40,000 bases of DNA. Source: Pseudomonadales bacterium. GTDB lineage: Bacteria; Pseudomonadota; Gammaproteobacteria; Pseudomonadales; UBA7434. A model generated the notes under the pieces. That model was not told the DNA's origin and searched no databases. It was given only the letters and a program-made list of their open reading frames with translations. Numbering within the stretch: position 1 is the stretch's first letter; every line of letters begins with the position of its first letter. Positions 27,215 to 35,980 of this stretch are shown here, piece by piece. The stretch covers positions 1-40,000 of the forward strand of contig JAOIUY010000001.1 in NCBI GenBank assembly GCA_028223755.1, given 5' to 3'. Both the position numbers and the translations under genes were made by a program.

Positions 27215-27824
27215 ATGGATAATGTACTACAATCCTTCTTTTATACAGTAAGCCCTCTGGTGACTCTTTTGGCAGTGACTGTTGCTTATATAGCGCTGCT
27301 AAAACAATCCCTCCCCCATATCCTTATTCAATATAAGCCTAACAGAAATATCCCCCTCACTCATTGACCTAGTTATAGAAAACCTTGGGAGAGGATTGGC
27401 TCGTAACGTTACTCTTTCTAAACCCCTACCTATAAACTATTTTGGAATCGAAACGTCTGACGGAAGCGGCAACGACATCTTAGCTGAGGGACTGCCAGCA
27501 ATTGCAGCAGATCAACGATACATTTTTGATGGTGGGCAGTTCGGTGGGCTTTCCAAAAAACTGGAAAAGCCGTTAGAAGTAGAAATTACTTATGATTACC
27601 GTAATCCAATTGGGATTAAACGTAAAAGAAAAGAGTTCTGTATTCTTAGCGTGAACCATATACAAAGTATGCCATCACGGATCAGCGCAGAACAAGCAAT
27701 AGTCGAATCGTTGAAAGGGCCAAATACAACTACGCTACAAAAAATTCAAGAAGAGCTGGTATCTATAAACACTTCTTTACACGAAATAGTTCAATCTCAA
27801 AGTGATGTTCGGCCTAACAAATAG
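27215..27824 (+). pseudogene. Frameshifted membrane-anchored hypothetical protein
   Basis: The first frame (27215-27367) gives MDNVLQSFFYTVSPLVTLLA, then a membrane helix, and continues to YKPNRNIP before running out. The frame one base over carries on without a gap as SLIDLVIENLGRGLARNVTL through to 27824. The switch falls in a run of five C (27352-27356); four C would join the two parts into one protein of about 200 residues, with an N-terminal membrane anchor and a soluble domain. AGGAG precedes the ATG. It is either a recent mutation, a sequencing error or slippage. The end overlaps an attC-like R'' box. Family not recognised. Confidence 0.7.
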
Positions 27825-27863
27825 CTGTACCGGACTCGCTACTGCTCGCTCGATGAGTTAGGC
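27812..27863 (+). other. attC-like site at the end of the second cassette
   Basis: GCCTAAC (27812-27818, fits RYYYAAC) and GTTAGGC (27857-27863, fits GTTRRRY) are perfect complements 52 nt apart end to end. The left box overlaps the gene's last codons. The inner stem is weak and the matching left cassette end is not found, so this is less certain than the first site. Confidence 0.5.
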
Positions 27864-28193
27864 GGTATGGTTTACGAACTGGAAAGCCTCAGTAAGAATA
27901 ATCATTTTGTGCCAGCAAAGTGAAAGTGAACTCTTACTGAGAGCCTCTCCCGGGATATTGGCAAATATTCCGTTAGGTGGCCAATAGATGTGTTTGGACT
28001 CGTGTTGGCAACGAATACTCACACACTTATCTAGCCCCCACCAAAGAGAGATCACGTTATTAACGTAGTCGCTCAGCGCTGATGTGACTGCATTTTTAAG
28101 GCTCATGCCATGAAAACGCAAATCACTATTAAGGTAACCCTTAATGCTGCTCCAATTATTCTTGCAGTTTCCGAACTTCTGAATACTTTGCAC
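27858..28193 (-). CDS. Doubtful hypothetical protein in the third cassette interval
   Basis: A 111-residue frame on the minus strand ending at the attC-like site. There is no recognisable motif and no clear ribosome site. It is the only sizeable frame between two cassette boundaries, and reverse-oriented cassette genes do exist. It may equally be a chance frame in a noncoding interval. Confidence 0.25.
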   Translation of the reverse strand: MQSIQKFGNCKNNWSSIKGYLNSDLRFHGMSLKNAVTSALSDYVNNVISLWWGLDKCVSIRCQHESKHIYWPPNGIFANIPGEALSKSSLSLCWHKMIILTEAFQFVNHTA

Positions 28194-28220
28194 ATTATCG
28201 GCTTACTGTAAACCAAGTCC

Positions 28221-28242
28221 TCGGTGTTCACGCACCGAGGCA
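28221..28242 (+). terminator. Hairpin before the small two-TM gene
   Basis: CCTCGGTG pairs with CACCGAGG around TTCACG. It is followed by A/T-rich sequence without a clean T tract. It could terminate, or be part of a decayed attC. Confidence 0.4.
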
Positions 28243-28282
28243 TTAATTAAAAACATAACAAGTTGTTTAAATAGGAAAAATT

Positions 28283-28597
28283 ATGGACGATGAAAAAATA
28301 GATAATGACGAGCAAGCACAGAAAGAAGATGAAATAGATTTCAGCCCGTTTCTTGACTATATACAATCGGAAAAAGGCCACGCAATAGTCTCTCGTGTAT
28401 TAGTTGTCGTTGAAGACTTGAAAAAAGCTGGTATAGAAACAGCAACATCTCATGCAAAGCTTGAAAAGGCCCTTCAAGTAGTTATTATCTTAGTCGTTGT
28501 AGGTGCTGCAAGTATCCTCACATATCATGGTAAATTCGACTCAACACTTGGTGTGCTGTTTGGTACATTGGTAGGGTATTTGTTTGGTAAAAAATAA
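28283..28597 (+). CDS. Small two-TM membrane protein
   Basis: 104 residues: an acidic N-terminus (DDEKIDNDEQAQKEDEIDFS), an amphipathic middle, then two hydrophobic segments (about 66-81 and 87-101) separated by a short loop, ending GYLFGKK. The ATG follows AGGAAAAATT. Small membrane proteins with acidic tails are common in cassette arrays. Function unknown. Confidence 0.65.
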   Translation: MDDEKIDNDEQAQKEDEIDFSPFLDYIQSEKGHAIVSRVLVVVEDLKKAGIETATSHAKLEKALQVVIILVVVGAASILTYHGKFDSTLGVLFGTLVGYLFGKK

Positions 28598-28686
28598 ACT
28601 ACACAACAAGGTTGTTAAAAACCGTTCTGCTACGCTCCACTGGACGCGGCATTCGCCGCACCTTTTACAACTGCATTACATGTAAA
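28598..28686 (+). other. Degenerate attC-like site after the small membrane protein
   Basis: ACACAAC (28601-28607) just after the stop; GTTGTTAAAA (28611-28620) pairs with TTTTACAAC (28663-28671) with one bulge; the apical part is GCGGCATTCGCCGC. The right core would be GCATTACATG, one base off the GTTACAT form. R'' matches the putative left end GTTGTTTA (28262-28269) at seven of eight positions. Probable but eroded. Confidence 0.4.
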
Positions 28687-28688
28687 CC

Positions 28689-29165
28689 ATGCTAGGAATT
28701 ATCAAATACATTGGTTTCTTCATTCTTTTTGGTCTTGGTATAGGCCAATCTCTTCTCTATAGAAAGATTAAGCGGAATTGGAGTTCACTTCCTGTTGTAC
28801 GAGGCAAGATAATTGAATCGAAGCTCATCGACCACAACGATATAGATGGCAATCGAGTCTATAAGGCATCGATTCGATGCCGGTACAACCATTTGGGAAC
28901 CGACTATGAATCTGAAGCAACCGTTCTGCGGTCAGCTCAGCTGGTTCCCAGTTTCAATTATGAGAATCAGCTGGTTCAACGTTACAAGAAAGAGAGTAAC
29001 GTTGAAATTCGAGTTTTACCAAAAAAACCAGATGTGGCTATTATTGAGCTCGCGCCATTAAATAAAACCTCAGTTATACTAGTACCATTAATTATAGTTG
29101 GCTATGCCTTCTTGGTTTTTGGCTACGGCTGGGCTATGCATGAAATTTTTACCTTTGAAAGTTAA
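28689..29165 (+). CDS. DUF3592-like membrane protein
   Basis: 158 residues with an N-terminal membrane segment (about 5-24) and a C-terminal one (about 129-150). Between them is a beta-rich region, VVRGKIIESKLIDHNDIDGN followed by YKASIRCRYNHLGTDYES, which resembles the DUF3592 pattern. Function unknown. It starts a few nt after a cassette-like boundary, but the right boundary is not visible. Confidence 0.65.
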   Translation: MLGIIKYIGFFILFGLGIGQSLLYRKIKRNWSSLPVVRGKIIESKLIDHNDIDGNRVYKASIRCRYNHLGTDYESEATVLRSAQLVPSFNYENQLVQRYKKESNVEIRVLPKKPDVAIIELAPLNKTSVILVPLIIVGYAFLVFGYGWAMHEIFTFES

Positions 29166-29380
29166 AAGCGGGTTAGCTCATTTTGACCCCACTTTCTAGA
29201 CTGACAAATAATAACCGGCCAAAGCTTTTACGTTTATTTAAAACAGTCGATATATAAGCCAGCTGCATAAATCCCACTCGCCCCCAATATAAGCAATGCT
29301 TCCTCTACTGCACGATATAAGATAATCTAAGAACTTATAAAAAGTATAAAAAAGCGCAGCCTAGCTGCCAGGACAAGTTT
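29166..29380. other. Spacer before the aldehyde dehydrogenase, no gene
   Basis: 215 nt, A/T-rich. It contains a TTTTGACCCCACTTT segment that recalls one edge of the palindromic repeats, without the partner arm. No clear promoter or terminator. Confidence 0.4.
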
Positions 29381-30832
29381 ATGAATAATTCAGAAACTGC
29401 TAATCCTCTATCGGATGCCATGAGCAAAGTGCTAGAAGCACAGCGCGAAGATTATTTGAACGAAGGCCACGTTAGCGCCAAGGTGCGTATTGATCGCATG
29501 AGACGCGGCATGAATGCGATTCATAAACACCAAGACCTATTAATAGACGCGCTTAACACCGACTTCACCTGCCGCCCCCGCGAGCTATCTTTACTTACTG
29601 ATATTTCTACCAGCATCCTGCCGTTTAAAAGCGCGATAAAAAATGTGCGCAAATGGATGAAACCTGAAAAACGCAAAAGTCTATTTCCATTAGGCTTACT
29701 CGGCGGACGCTCTCGTATTGAGTTTCAACCTTTGGGTGTGGTGGGCGTTATCAGCCCATGGAATTTTCCCGTTAATCTTACCTTTGGCCCCATGGCTGAT
29801 ATCTTGGCCGCGGGTAACCGCGTGATGATTAAACCTTCGGAGTTTACTCCTACAGTGTCTGAGGTAATGGCTGACATTATCGGCGAGGCTTGGAATGAAA
29901 AAGAAGTGGCTATTTTTACTGGCGGCCCAGAAGTCGGTACTGCATTTAGTGCTCTCCCCTTCGACCATATGCTGTTTACCGGCGCAACGTCTATTGCTAA
30001 ACATATTATGACCGCTGCCGCTAAAAACTTAGTGCCGGTGACGCTAGAACTTGGCGGTAAGTCACCAGTGCTTTTAAGCCGTAGCGCGAATATTAAAACG
30101 GCTGTCAGTCGAATTATGTTGGGCAAAACAATGAACGCCGGACAAATTTGTCTAGCCCCCGATTATTTATTGGTGCCAGAAGAAAAACTCGATGAGGTAG
30201 TTAGCGAAATAAAAGCCGCTGTTACTGCTATGTTTCCCACGGTACTTAATAACCCGGAGTACACATCGGTCGTCAATCATCGACACTTTCAACGCCTACA
30301 ACAACACCTAACTGACGCCACCGAAAAAGGTGGGGAAGTAATTTCTCTAGCGCCAATTGATGAAGACTTTAATAATCAACCATCGACTCGCAAAATTCCG
30401 CCTACGATTATTAAGCATGCCACCGATGATATGCGCCTGCTACAAGACGAAATATTTGGCCCACTGTTACCAATTAAAACTTATAAGAATTTTGAAGAAA
30501 CTATCCGCTACGTTAACGCCCGACCTCGACCATTGGCTTTATATTATTTTGGTAGCGATGCGAAAGAAGAGCGTGATGTGCTGGACCGTACGACATCCGG
30601 CGGTGTGTGTTTAAACGACGTGATTATGCATACGGCGCAAGAGGATCTGCCTTTTGGTGGCGTTGGCCCTGCGGGTATGGGGGCTTATCATGGCTATGAC
30701 GGTTTTAAGAATTTTAGCCACGCTAAATCCATTTATAAGCAAACTAAACTCGATGTCGCCGGTATTGCCGGTATACGCCCCCCATATGGGCCAGCCACCG
30801 AAAGAACGATAAAGATGCAAACCAAGCTGTAA
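29381..30832 (+). CDS. Aldehyde dehydrogenase, coniferyl-aldehyde type
   Basis: An NAD(P)-dependent aldehyde dehydrogenase, 483 residues, full length. The cofactor segment VVGVISPWNFPVNLTFGP (about 120-137), general base Glu223 in ELGGKSP and catalytic Cys257 in GQICLAPDY are present, followed by EIFGPLLPI and the C-terminal PFGGVGPAGMGAYHGYDGF. The overall pattern (PWNFP, short N-terminus, PLGLLGG) is that of the coniferyl aldehyde dehydrogenase (CalB-like) group, which oxidises aromatic or medium-chain aldehydes. The true substrate is not shown by the sequence. The gene is monocistronic, with AGGAC before the ATG and a terminator downstream. Confidence 0.9.
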   Translation: MNNSETANPLSDAMSKVLEAQREDYLNEGHVSAKVRIDRMRRGMNAIHKHQDLLIDALNTDFTCRPRELSLLTDISTSILPFKSAIKNVRKWMKPEKRKSLFPLGLLGGRSRIEFQPLGVVGVISPWNFPVNLTFGPMADILAAGNRVMIKPSEFTPTVSEVMADIIGEAWNEKEVAIFTGGPEVGTAFSALPFDHMLFTGATSIAKHIMTAAAKNLVPVTLELGGKSPVLLSRSANIKTAVSRIMLGKTMNAGQICLAPDYLLVPEEKLDEVVSEIKAAVTAMFPTVLNNPEYTSVVNHRHFQRLQQHLTDATEKGGEVISLAPIDEDFNNQPSTRKIPPTIIKHATDDMRLLQDEIFGPLLPIKTYKNFEETIRYVNARPRPLALYYFGSDAKEERDVLDRTTSGGVCLNDVIMHTAQEDLPFGGVGPAGMGAYHGYDGFKNFSHAKSIYKQTKLDVAGIAGIRPPYGPATERTIKMQTKL

Positions 30833-30902
30833 GGCCTGATTTAGAGCCTCAAACGCTTAAATCAGTCCCCTCTTATGCTTATCTCATGCTCACCTCATGC
30901 AA

Positions 30903-30935
30903 AAGCCAGCTTATCGCCTTTAAGCTGGTTTATTT
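30903..30935 (+). terminator. Rho-independent terminator after the aldehyde dehydrogenase
   Basis: CCAGCTTA (30906-30913) pairs with TAAGCTGG (30921-30928), followed by TTTATTT. It lies about 70 nt past the stop codon. Confidence 0.7.
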
Positions 30936-31104
30936 GTATACAGTGCTAAGGTTATTAGTATAGTATTTGACTGATTCTTAAAGGCTATTGGACGAATATC
31001 TTGCCGCTCAGGCGCGGGCTTATTCTAGTACTGCAATCTGGACCTGCATTGTCGTCAGACCAAAGCCTGATTTACGAATAAAAATAATATCTAACGAGCT
31101 CTCT

Positions 31105-34100
31105 ATGTATAACGCTACCAAACCGTTTAATCACTCTTTAGTGAAATATGTTTTTTCATTTGCCCTTTTTACGCTCTTTGCATTAGCGAGTCTTGGGTCT
31201 GCGTTTACTTTTGCCTACGATGTCGAAGCGAATAGCGACGGTAATAAAGTTTATATTCTTTTGGTCAATGACAACCCAGCCACCAGCTACGATGCCATTA
31301 CCATTAATAATGTACCACCCGCTATGGTGTCGTCTGCTAGCGCAACTATTATTCCAGCCTCCGTTGCAGCCGGCGGCAGTGACCTTGCCGCGCTTGAGTT
31401 TAATGTTGCCTCTAATGCCCAGCTTAATACAGTTGGCGATTTATCTATTACCGTAACGGGCTCTGTTGGTGGACGATCAGTTGATGTTGATATCACTGTG
31501 CCACTAACGGTGGTAGCAAACGCATCGAGGGCCCAAGGTGAAGTCGGCTCTATTATCCCTAGACCGGACGTTGATGGTGTTGACTCAGATAACGATGGCA
31601 TTAGTGATATATTAGAAGTCGCCTTTGATGCCAACCCCTATGATCCAAACTCTTTACCCGGCGAACTTGAAACTACCAACGTTCCTATGTTCGGTGTGTT
31701 TGGTGCAGTAGTATTAGCGTTACTGCTTTTGGTGAGCGGCTCATCAGCAACACGCCGTCGCAGCGCTAGCATGCTGGCTTTAACTGTTGTGTTTTTATTA
31801 CCTGTCGACTTGGATGCTGGTACAGCAACACGGATACAACTGGTTGCACATATTCCAGTGCCACCGCCACTGCCTCAATTACTTTCGGCAACAGCAACAT
31901 CTAGCTCACAAGAAACTGGCCAGCCCAATTGCTGTAGCCCTGCTAGAGCGATTGATGGTAATTCAAATACTCGCTGGAGCTCTCAATTTTCTGATAACCA
32001 ATGGCTAAAATTAGATTTAGGCCTTACACATGTGCTGTCTGAAGTTATTATTGATTGGGAAGGCGCAAGTGCTTCCATATACGAAATTCAAGGTTCTGCT
32101 GATAATAGCAACTGGACCACTATCTCAATTCAAACTGGCGGCACCATGGGCCCTCGTACAGATACGCTCGCCTTATCGGGCAGCTACCGCTATGTGCGCA
32201 TGTTAGGTATTGATCGCGCCACTCCTTACGGTTATTCAATTTACGAAATCGAAGTTTACGGTTTGCCGGGCGCCGATGAAGATGCCGATGGTGTTGATGA
32301 TAGCTTGGACCAATGTCCTGCAACGCCAGCGGGCAGCAACGTGGATGCTACAGGTTGTATCATTATTGTTGTTGATACCACACCGGATGCCTTTACTTTT
32401 ATTCCAGTGACTAATGCAGAGTTAAATACATTGAGTGTATCTAACACCATTACTGTGTCTGGTATCTCGACGTCAGTCCCTATTAGTATTTCTGATGGCG
32501 AATACGCTATTAACGGCGGCGCTTTCGCAAACAGCAATAATATTGTAAACAACAATGATACCGTTGTAGTTAGACAGACATCAGCAGCGACGCTCTCTAC
32601 GCTTAGCCAAGCAACACTCACAGTGGGCGATGTGAGCGCGCCATTTAATGTCACAACTAAAGGCGACCAAAATGCTTTTGGTTTCTTAAATAAAAATAAC
32701 GCCGCACCTAATAGTGTTATCACCTCTAATTCTATTTTGGTTTCGGGTATCAATGAGCCGTCGAGCATTAGCATTAACAACGGACAATATTCGATTGATG
32801 GCGGCGCATTCACCAGTGCCACAGGCACCATTTCAAACGGTCAGATACTTACGCTGCAGCAAACTTCGTCTTCACAGCTTTCTACCCAAGTACAGACAGA
32901 GTTAATTATTGATGATGTTGGTGATTACTTTAATGTCACTACATCGGCGATTGCTATTCCTAATGATCAAGTACGAAGTGGTAATGTTAATGGCGTTCAG
33001 GTTTGGCAATTACCGAATGCACCGAATGGCGACAGACCCGACCAATGTTGGTTGGCGGTAGGCTCGGATATTGAGGGCGATATTTATATCTCTGGTCACG
33101 ACCATATCAATAATTCAATGCTTTACCGACTGCATCAATCTGATGATGTTGTGCGATGGGTAGGTGATGCAGAAACCTCATCACTGGCAGTAGGCAATTG
33201 GCAGCCGGGCGAATCAGCCGAGAAGTTTCATACCCGACCCTTAGAGCATAATGGCCGCGTTTATGTTGCGACGCTTGATAACTCGAATATGAATAACGGA
33301 TATTTAAATACCCGAGGCTTCCATTGGTATGGCTATGACCAACAAGATAATGATCTGCTTGATTTAAGTGTGACGGAACCTGGTGGTGTGGGCGAACCAA
33401 CCATGCAGATAGTCACCATTCAGAAAGATGAAACGAATAACTTACTTTACGGTATGTCGATACCGGAAAATAAATTAGTGCGCTACGATATTGCTAATGC
33501 TGAAACGACAGTACTCGGCAAACCCAGTGCGTGGACAGGTTTCTTTTACTCTAACCGGTTTATGTGGGTTGACTCGCGCGGTCGCGTTTACACTTCCGGT
33601 GGTTCTTCTCGGGGCCAGTGGAATAGAGGCGAGTCTGTAAGCACCTTTAATCATATTTGGTATTACGACCCCGCTACTGGCTTTGGCGAACTACCAAACT
33701 TTCAAATGCAGGGTGCTAACGCTATGGAAGTCGGTCAATGGGATAGAGATCACGAAATCCTCTACACCGCAGATGACCAAGGTAATATCTATCGCTTTGT
33801 CGATGCTACGGCTACGTGGAGTTTTGTCGGACAACCTAATTTCGCTGGTGTAGGCGGCACGCCTAAAACTTGGGTTTTCCAATTATCGGCGGATGCTGAA
33901 AAAATATATATCGGCGTAAGTGATGTATCTTACCCTAACTCGATTTGGGAATACGATATTGCCACGGGCGCGACTTCCGAGTTAGCGAAAGTCAGCGCGC
34001 TTGATAGCCAAGCAGCTTCGCAAGCATTTATTACCGGTTATGATTCTTGGGATGATAAAGGTAACTTTTATTTTTCCAGCTTCTCTATGTATAACAACGT

Positions 34101-34458
34101 TAATGTCTATATGCTGGGTGTAAATCCTGTACGCATAAAAGCGGCTAATAACAGCTCTTTTGAATTAGTCGAAATAAGCTCGCAAAGCACAGCCAATGGT
34201 GTATCAATTGCTCGCAGCGGCTCAACTAATAACGCACTTGAGGCGTTATACGAAGTAGTGTTGTTTGATGCCTTCGGCGCAAGACTAGACACCGTGAATG
34301 GTGATGCAATAATTGCTGCAGGACAGAATGCGATTGCATTGAATACGGCAAGTATGGGTCTACCCTCTTCATCGACTTACGCCTATGCAGAATTTAGGCT
34401 TGTCGCAGATGGTAATGACTATGTATTAGCAGGCAGCGCTGATATCATTTTGCAATAA
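31105..34458 (+). CDS. Large secreted multidomain protein with mid-protein sorting-like signal
   Basis: 1117 residues from the ATG at 31105, chosen because it places a signal peptide (KYVFSFALFTLFALASLGSA, 14-33) at the N-terminus; the longer frame from 30988 does not. Order: beta-rich domain (40-140); calcium-type thrombospondin-3 repeat (155-182, DSDNDGISD); VPMFG, a hydrophobic stretch and ATRRR (193-219), like an exosortase-type sorting signal but internal; a second hydrophobic segment (222-235); F5/8-type C (discoidin) domain (260-387); second TSP3 repeat (390-418); two ~90-residue Ig-like repeats (429-517 and 523-612); a propeller-like region; a beta C-terminus. It probably acts at the cell surface in carbohydrate or matrix binding. 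The mid-protein signal recalls 'midcut-by-XrtH' proteins. Confidence 0.8.
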   Translation: MYNATKPFNHSLVKYVFSFALFTLFALASLGSAFTFAYDVEANSDGNKVYILLVNDNPATSYDAITINNVPPAMVSSASATIIPASVAAGGSDLAALEFNVASNAQLNTVGDLSITVTGSVGGRSVDVDITVPLTVVANASRAQGEVGSIIPRPDVDGVDSDNDGISDILEVAFDANPYDPNSLPGELETTNVPMFGVFGAVVLALLLLVSGSSATRRRSASMLALTVVFLLPVDLDAGTATRIQLVAHIPVPPPLPQLLSATATSSSQETGQPNCCSPARAIDGNSNTRWSSQFSDNQWLKLDLGLTHVLSEVIIDWEGASASIYEIQGSADNSNWTTISIQTGGTMGPRTDTLALSGSYRYVRMLGIDRATPYGYSIYEIEVYGLPGADEDADGVDDSLDQCPATPAGSNVDATGCIIIVVDTTPDAFTFIPVTNAELNTLSVSNTITVSGISTSVPISISDGEYAINGGAFANSNNIVNNNDTVVVRQTSAATLSTLSQATLTVGDVSAPFNVTTKGDQNAFGFLNKNNAAPNSVITSNSILVSGINEPSSISINNGQYSIDGGAFTSATGTISNGQILTLQQTSSSQLSTQVQTELIIDDVGDYFNVTTSAIAIPNDQVRSGNVNGVQVWQLPNAPNGDRPDQCWLAVGSDIEGDIYISGHDHINNSMLYRLHQSDDVVRWVGDAETSSLAVGNWQPGESAEKFHTRPLEHNGRVYVATLDNSNMNNGYLNTRGFHWYGYDQQDNDLLDLSVTEPGGVGEPTMQIVTIQKDETNNLLYGMSIPENKLVRYDIANAETTVLGKPSAWTGFFYSNRFMWVDSRGRVYTSGGSSRGQWNRGESVSTFNHIWYYDPATGFGELPNFQMQGANAMEVGQWDRDHEILYTADDQGNIYRFVDATATWSFVGQPNFAGVGGTPKTWVFQLSADAEKIYIGVSDVSYPNSIWEYDIATGATSELAKVSALDSQAASQAFITGYDSWDDKGNFYFSSFSMYNNVNVYMLGVNPVRIKAANNSSFELVEISSQSTANGVSIARSGSTNNALEALYEVVLFDAFGARLDTVNGDAIIAAGQNAIALNTASMGLPSSSTYAYAEFRLVADGNDYVLAGSADIILQ

Positions 34459-34466
34459 GTCTACAA

Positions 34467-34499
34467 CGCTACCAAGAAAAACTATTTTTCTTGGTAGCG
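34467..34499. terminator. Bidirectional terminator between convergent genes
   Basis: A perfect 15-bp stem, CGCTACCAAGAAAAA with TTTTTCTTGGTAGCG, around a three-base loop. It lies between the 3' ends of the large secreted protein and the PEP-CTERM-like gene and can serve both. Confidence 0.8.
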
Positions 34500-34537
34500 A
34501 TTCTATTAAACCCTTCTATAGACCTCACAGAAAAAAT

Positions 34538-35167
34538 CTAAACTCTAAAACTTTTAGCCGACCTTTTCTTTAAGACCAAAACCGAAAATATCACTGAGCA
34601 GAACAAAAATAAGCTGGCTGGGACAGGAACAGAAACACCTGAATCTGTTTGCCGATCCCATAATGCATAAGTAAAGGTATCAGCATTGAGGTTACGCAAA
34701 CCGAAATCAGCAGTTCTCAAAGTTGTACCAGACCCAGTATGAATATCGATTAATGGATCGACCTTATTTGTCAAAAACACTGACGAAAAGGTTTCAAGCT
34801 GCGGCTCTGCTGATCCAACTGGCGTAACAATAGAGCAAAGCGTATCCGAGTAGCAGCCATTGGTTAGATCTGGCCGGTTATCAAACAGTCCCGAAGGTAG
34901 ATCGAGCAGCACTTGTTCTAACAAAGCCAAATTAGCGCTATGTGCGGTCGCAATATCAGAAAAAAAGAAATCGGTAGTTTCGTCACAGTTATTAAAGAGC
35001 TGAATACAAGAGCCATCAATAAACTGAACACTATAAAGTGCATTGTCGATTTCAATACCTGTAGCACCGACTAACTGATCGTATTGAATATGATGAACAA
35101 CAGCACCCAAAGTAGCATTAGTATAAAAAAAAGTAATAAGAAGTATAAGCTGATTCAACCGTTTCAT
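34538..35167 (-). CDS. PEP-CTERM-like exported protein
   Basis: 209 residues with an N-terminal signal peptide (about 1-21, LILLITFFYTNATLGA). A beta-rich body with paired cysteines follows. The C-terminus (180-209) shows VPVPAS, a hydrophobic helix and KKRSAKS. This tripartite tail is the exosortase/archaeosortase recognition form (VPxP variant of PEP-CTERM). Such proteins are exported, processed by an exosortase and usually surface-associated with exopolysaccharide. No exosortase gene is in the window. GGACTA precedes the ATG. Specific role unknown. Confidence 0.75.
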   Translation of the reverse strand: MKRLNQLILLITFFYTNATLGAVVHHIQYDQLVGATGIEIDNALYSVQFIDGSCIQLFNNCDETTDFFFSDIATAHSANLALLEQVLLDLPSGLFDNRPDLTNGCYSDTLCSIVTPVGSAEPQLETFSSVFLTNKVDPLIDIHTGSGTTLRTADFGLRNLNADTFTYALWDRQTDSGVSVPVPASLFLFCSVIFSVLVLKKRSAKSFRV

Positions 35168-35439
35168 TGACTAGTCCTTTAACGCAGTTAAGAAAGTAAA
35201 CCTTAAATGCACGAACACAAAAAACGGAAAGCAAAAGAGCAAAGTGAATTAAACATTCGGAGGGATTTTAATAACGATTAAAAATAGTTTATCGTTAAAT
35301 TGTTATCCGTTTCGTTCTCGCCGTGCTTCCATTCTTGCAGTGCAAAATACAAGATTTAACAACGCCAGCGTAACAATTAATTATTTTTTTAGGTATGGTA
35401 ATTCACTACAAAAAAGTGAAATAAAAATAAATTTATGGC
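35168..35439. other. Intergenic region with one hairpin
   Basis: 272 nt, A/T-rich, no gene. TAACGAT (35272-35278) pairs with ATCGTTA (35291-35297), which may act as a weak terminator for the YkgJ-like gene. The promoter of the PEP-CTERM-like gene should be here but is not evident. Confidence 0.4.
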
Positions 35440-35859
35440 TTAACTTTTTAAATAGGCGGGTCGACTATCAACCATTAATCGATCCAATTTTTTCTGTGCG
35501 ATTTTCGGGTCGAGTAAATCTTTAACCTCAATCATTTCACATTCATCCCTAACCATCTCATCGATATGGGTTGGGTAATGGCGACAGTCATCGGGTCGAT
35601 CATGATAGATGGAACAAGTATATTTTTCTTGGGTGTTTTGGTTGGGTGATGATGTTTCGTTATTGGTTACGCGCTCTAAGAAAGGACAGCGCTGTAGCGG
35701 TTTACCACTAGCAGGATCAACCCATATCTCGCCATTGTGAACGTATTGAAAAATATCAGGCCGAGAAGCTTCCCACCAATCAATTTCCGTCTGCGTAGCA
35801 GAAAGCCCACCATTACTGTAGTGGATACAACACTTGCCACATTGATTGCATTCTTTCAT
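35440..35859 (-). CDS. YkgJ-family cysteine cluster protein
   Basis: 139 residues. The N-terminal CNQCGKCC (4-11) and later cysteines in RCPFL, YTCSIYHDRPDDCRHYP form the eight-cysteine pattern of the YkgJ/UPF0153 family, thought to bind zinc or an iron-sulfur cluster. Biochemical function is not established. It has no clear operon partner; the next gene upstream on the same strand is 121 nt away. Confidence 0.85.
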   Translation of the reverse strand: MKECNQCGKCCIHYSNGGLSATQTEIDWWEASRPDIFQYVHNGEIWVDPASGKPLQRCPFLERVTNNETSSPNQNTQEKYTCSIYHDRPDDCRHYPTHIDEMVRDECEMIEVKDLLDPKIAQKKLDRLMVDSRPAYLKS

Positions 35860-35980
35860 TATTAGTCACTTGGCTTGGAAGTTCTTTGCTTGTTAGGAAG
35901 CGTAATGCCAAGCACTTTGCATGCAAATAAAGAAAATGTCCAATATAAAAAAGAGGGTTTGAGATAATCATCTACCAAGT

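Noticed and set aside
27337-27343. GCCTAAC inside the frameshifted gene as another R'' box
   Set aside because: It is coding (Lys-Pro-Asn) in the middle of the gene with no partner GTTAGGC at a suitable distance.
29166-29200. GTTAGCTC and TTTTGACCCCACTTT as a cassette end or third palindromic repeat
   Set aside because: The core does not fit GTTRRRY, there is no complementary R'', and only one arm of the palindrome is present.
20413-29380. An integrase, integron integrase or transposase gene
   Set aside because: None of the frames in either accessory region shows recombinase motifs, so mobility must be past or provided in trans.
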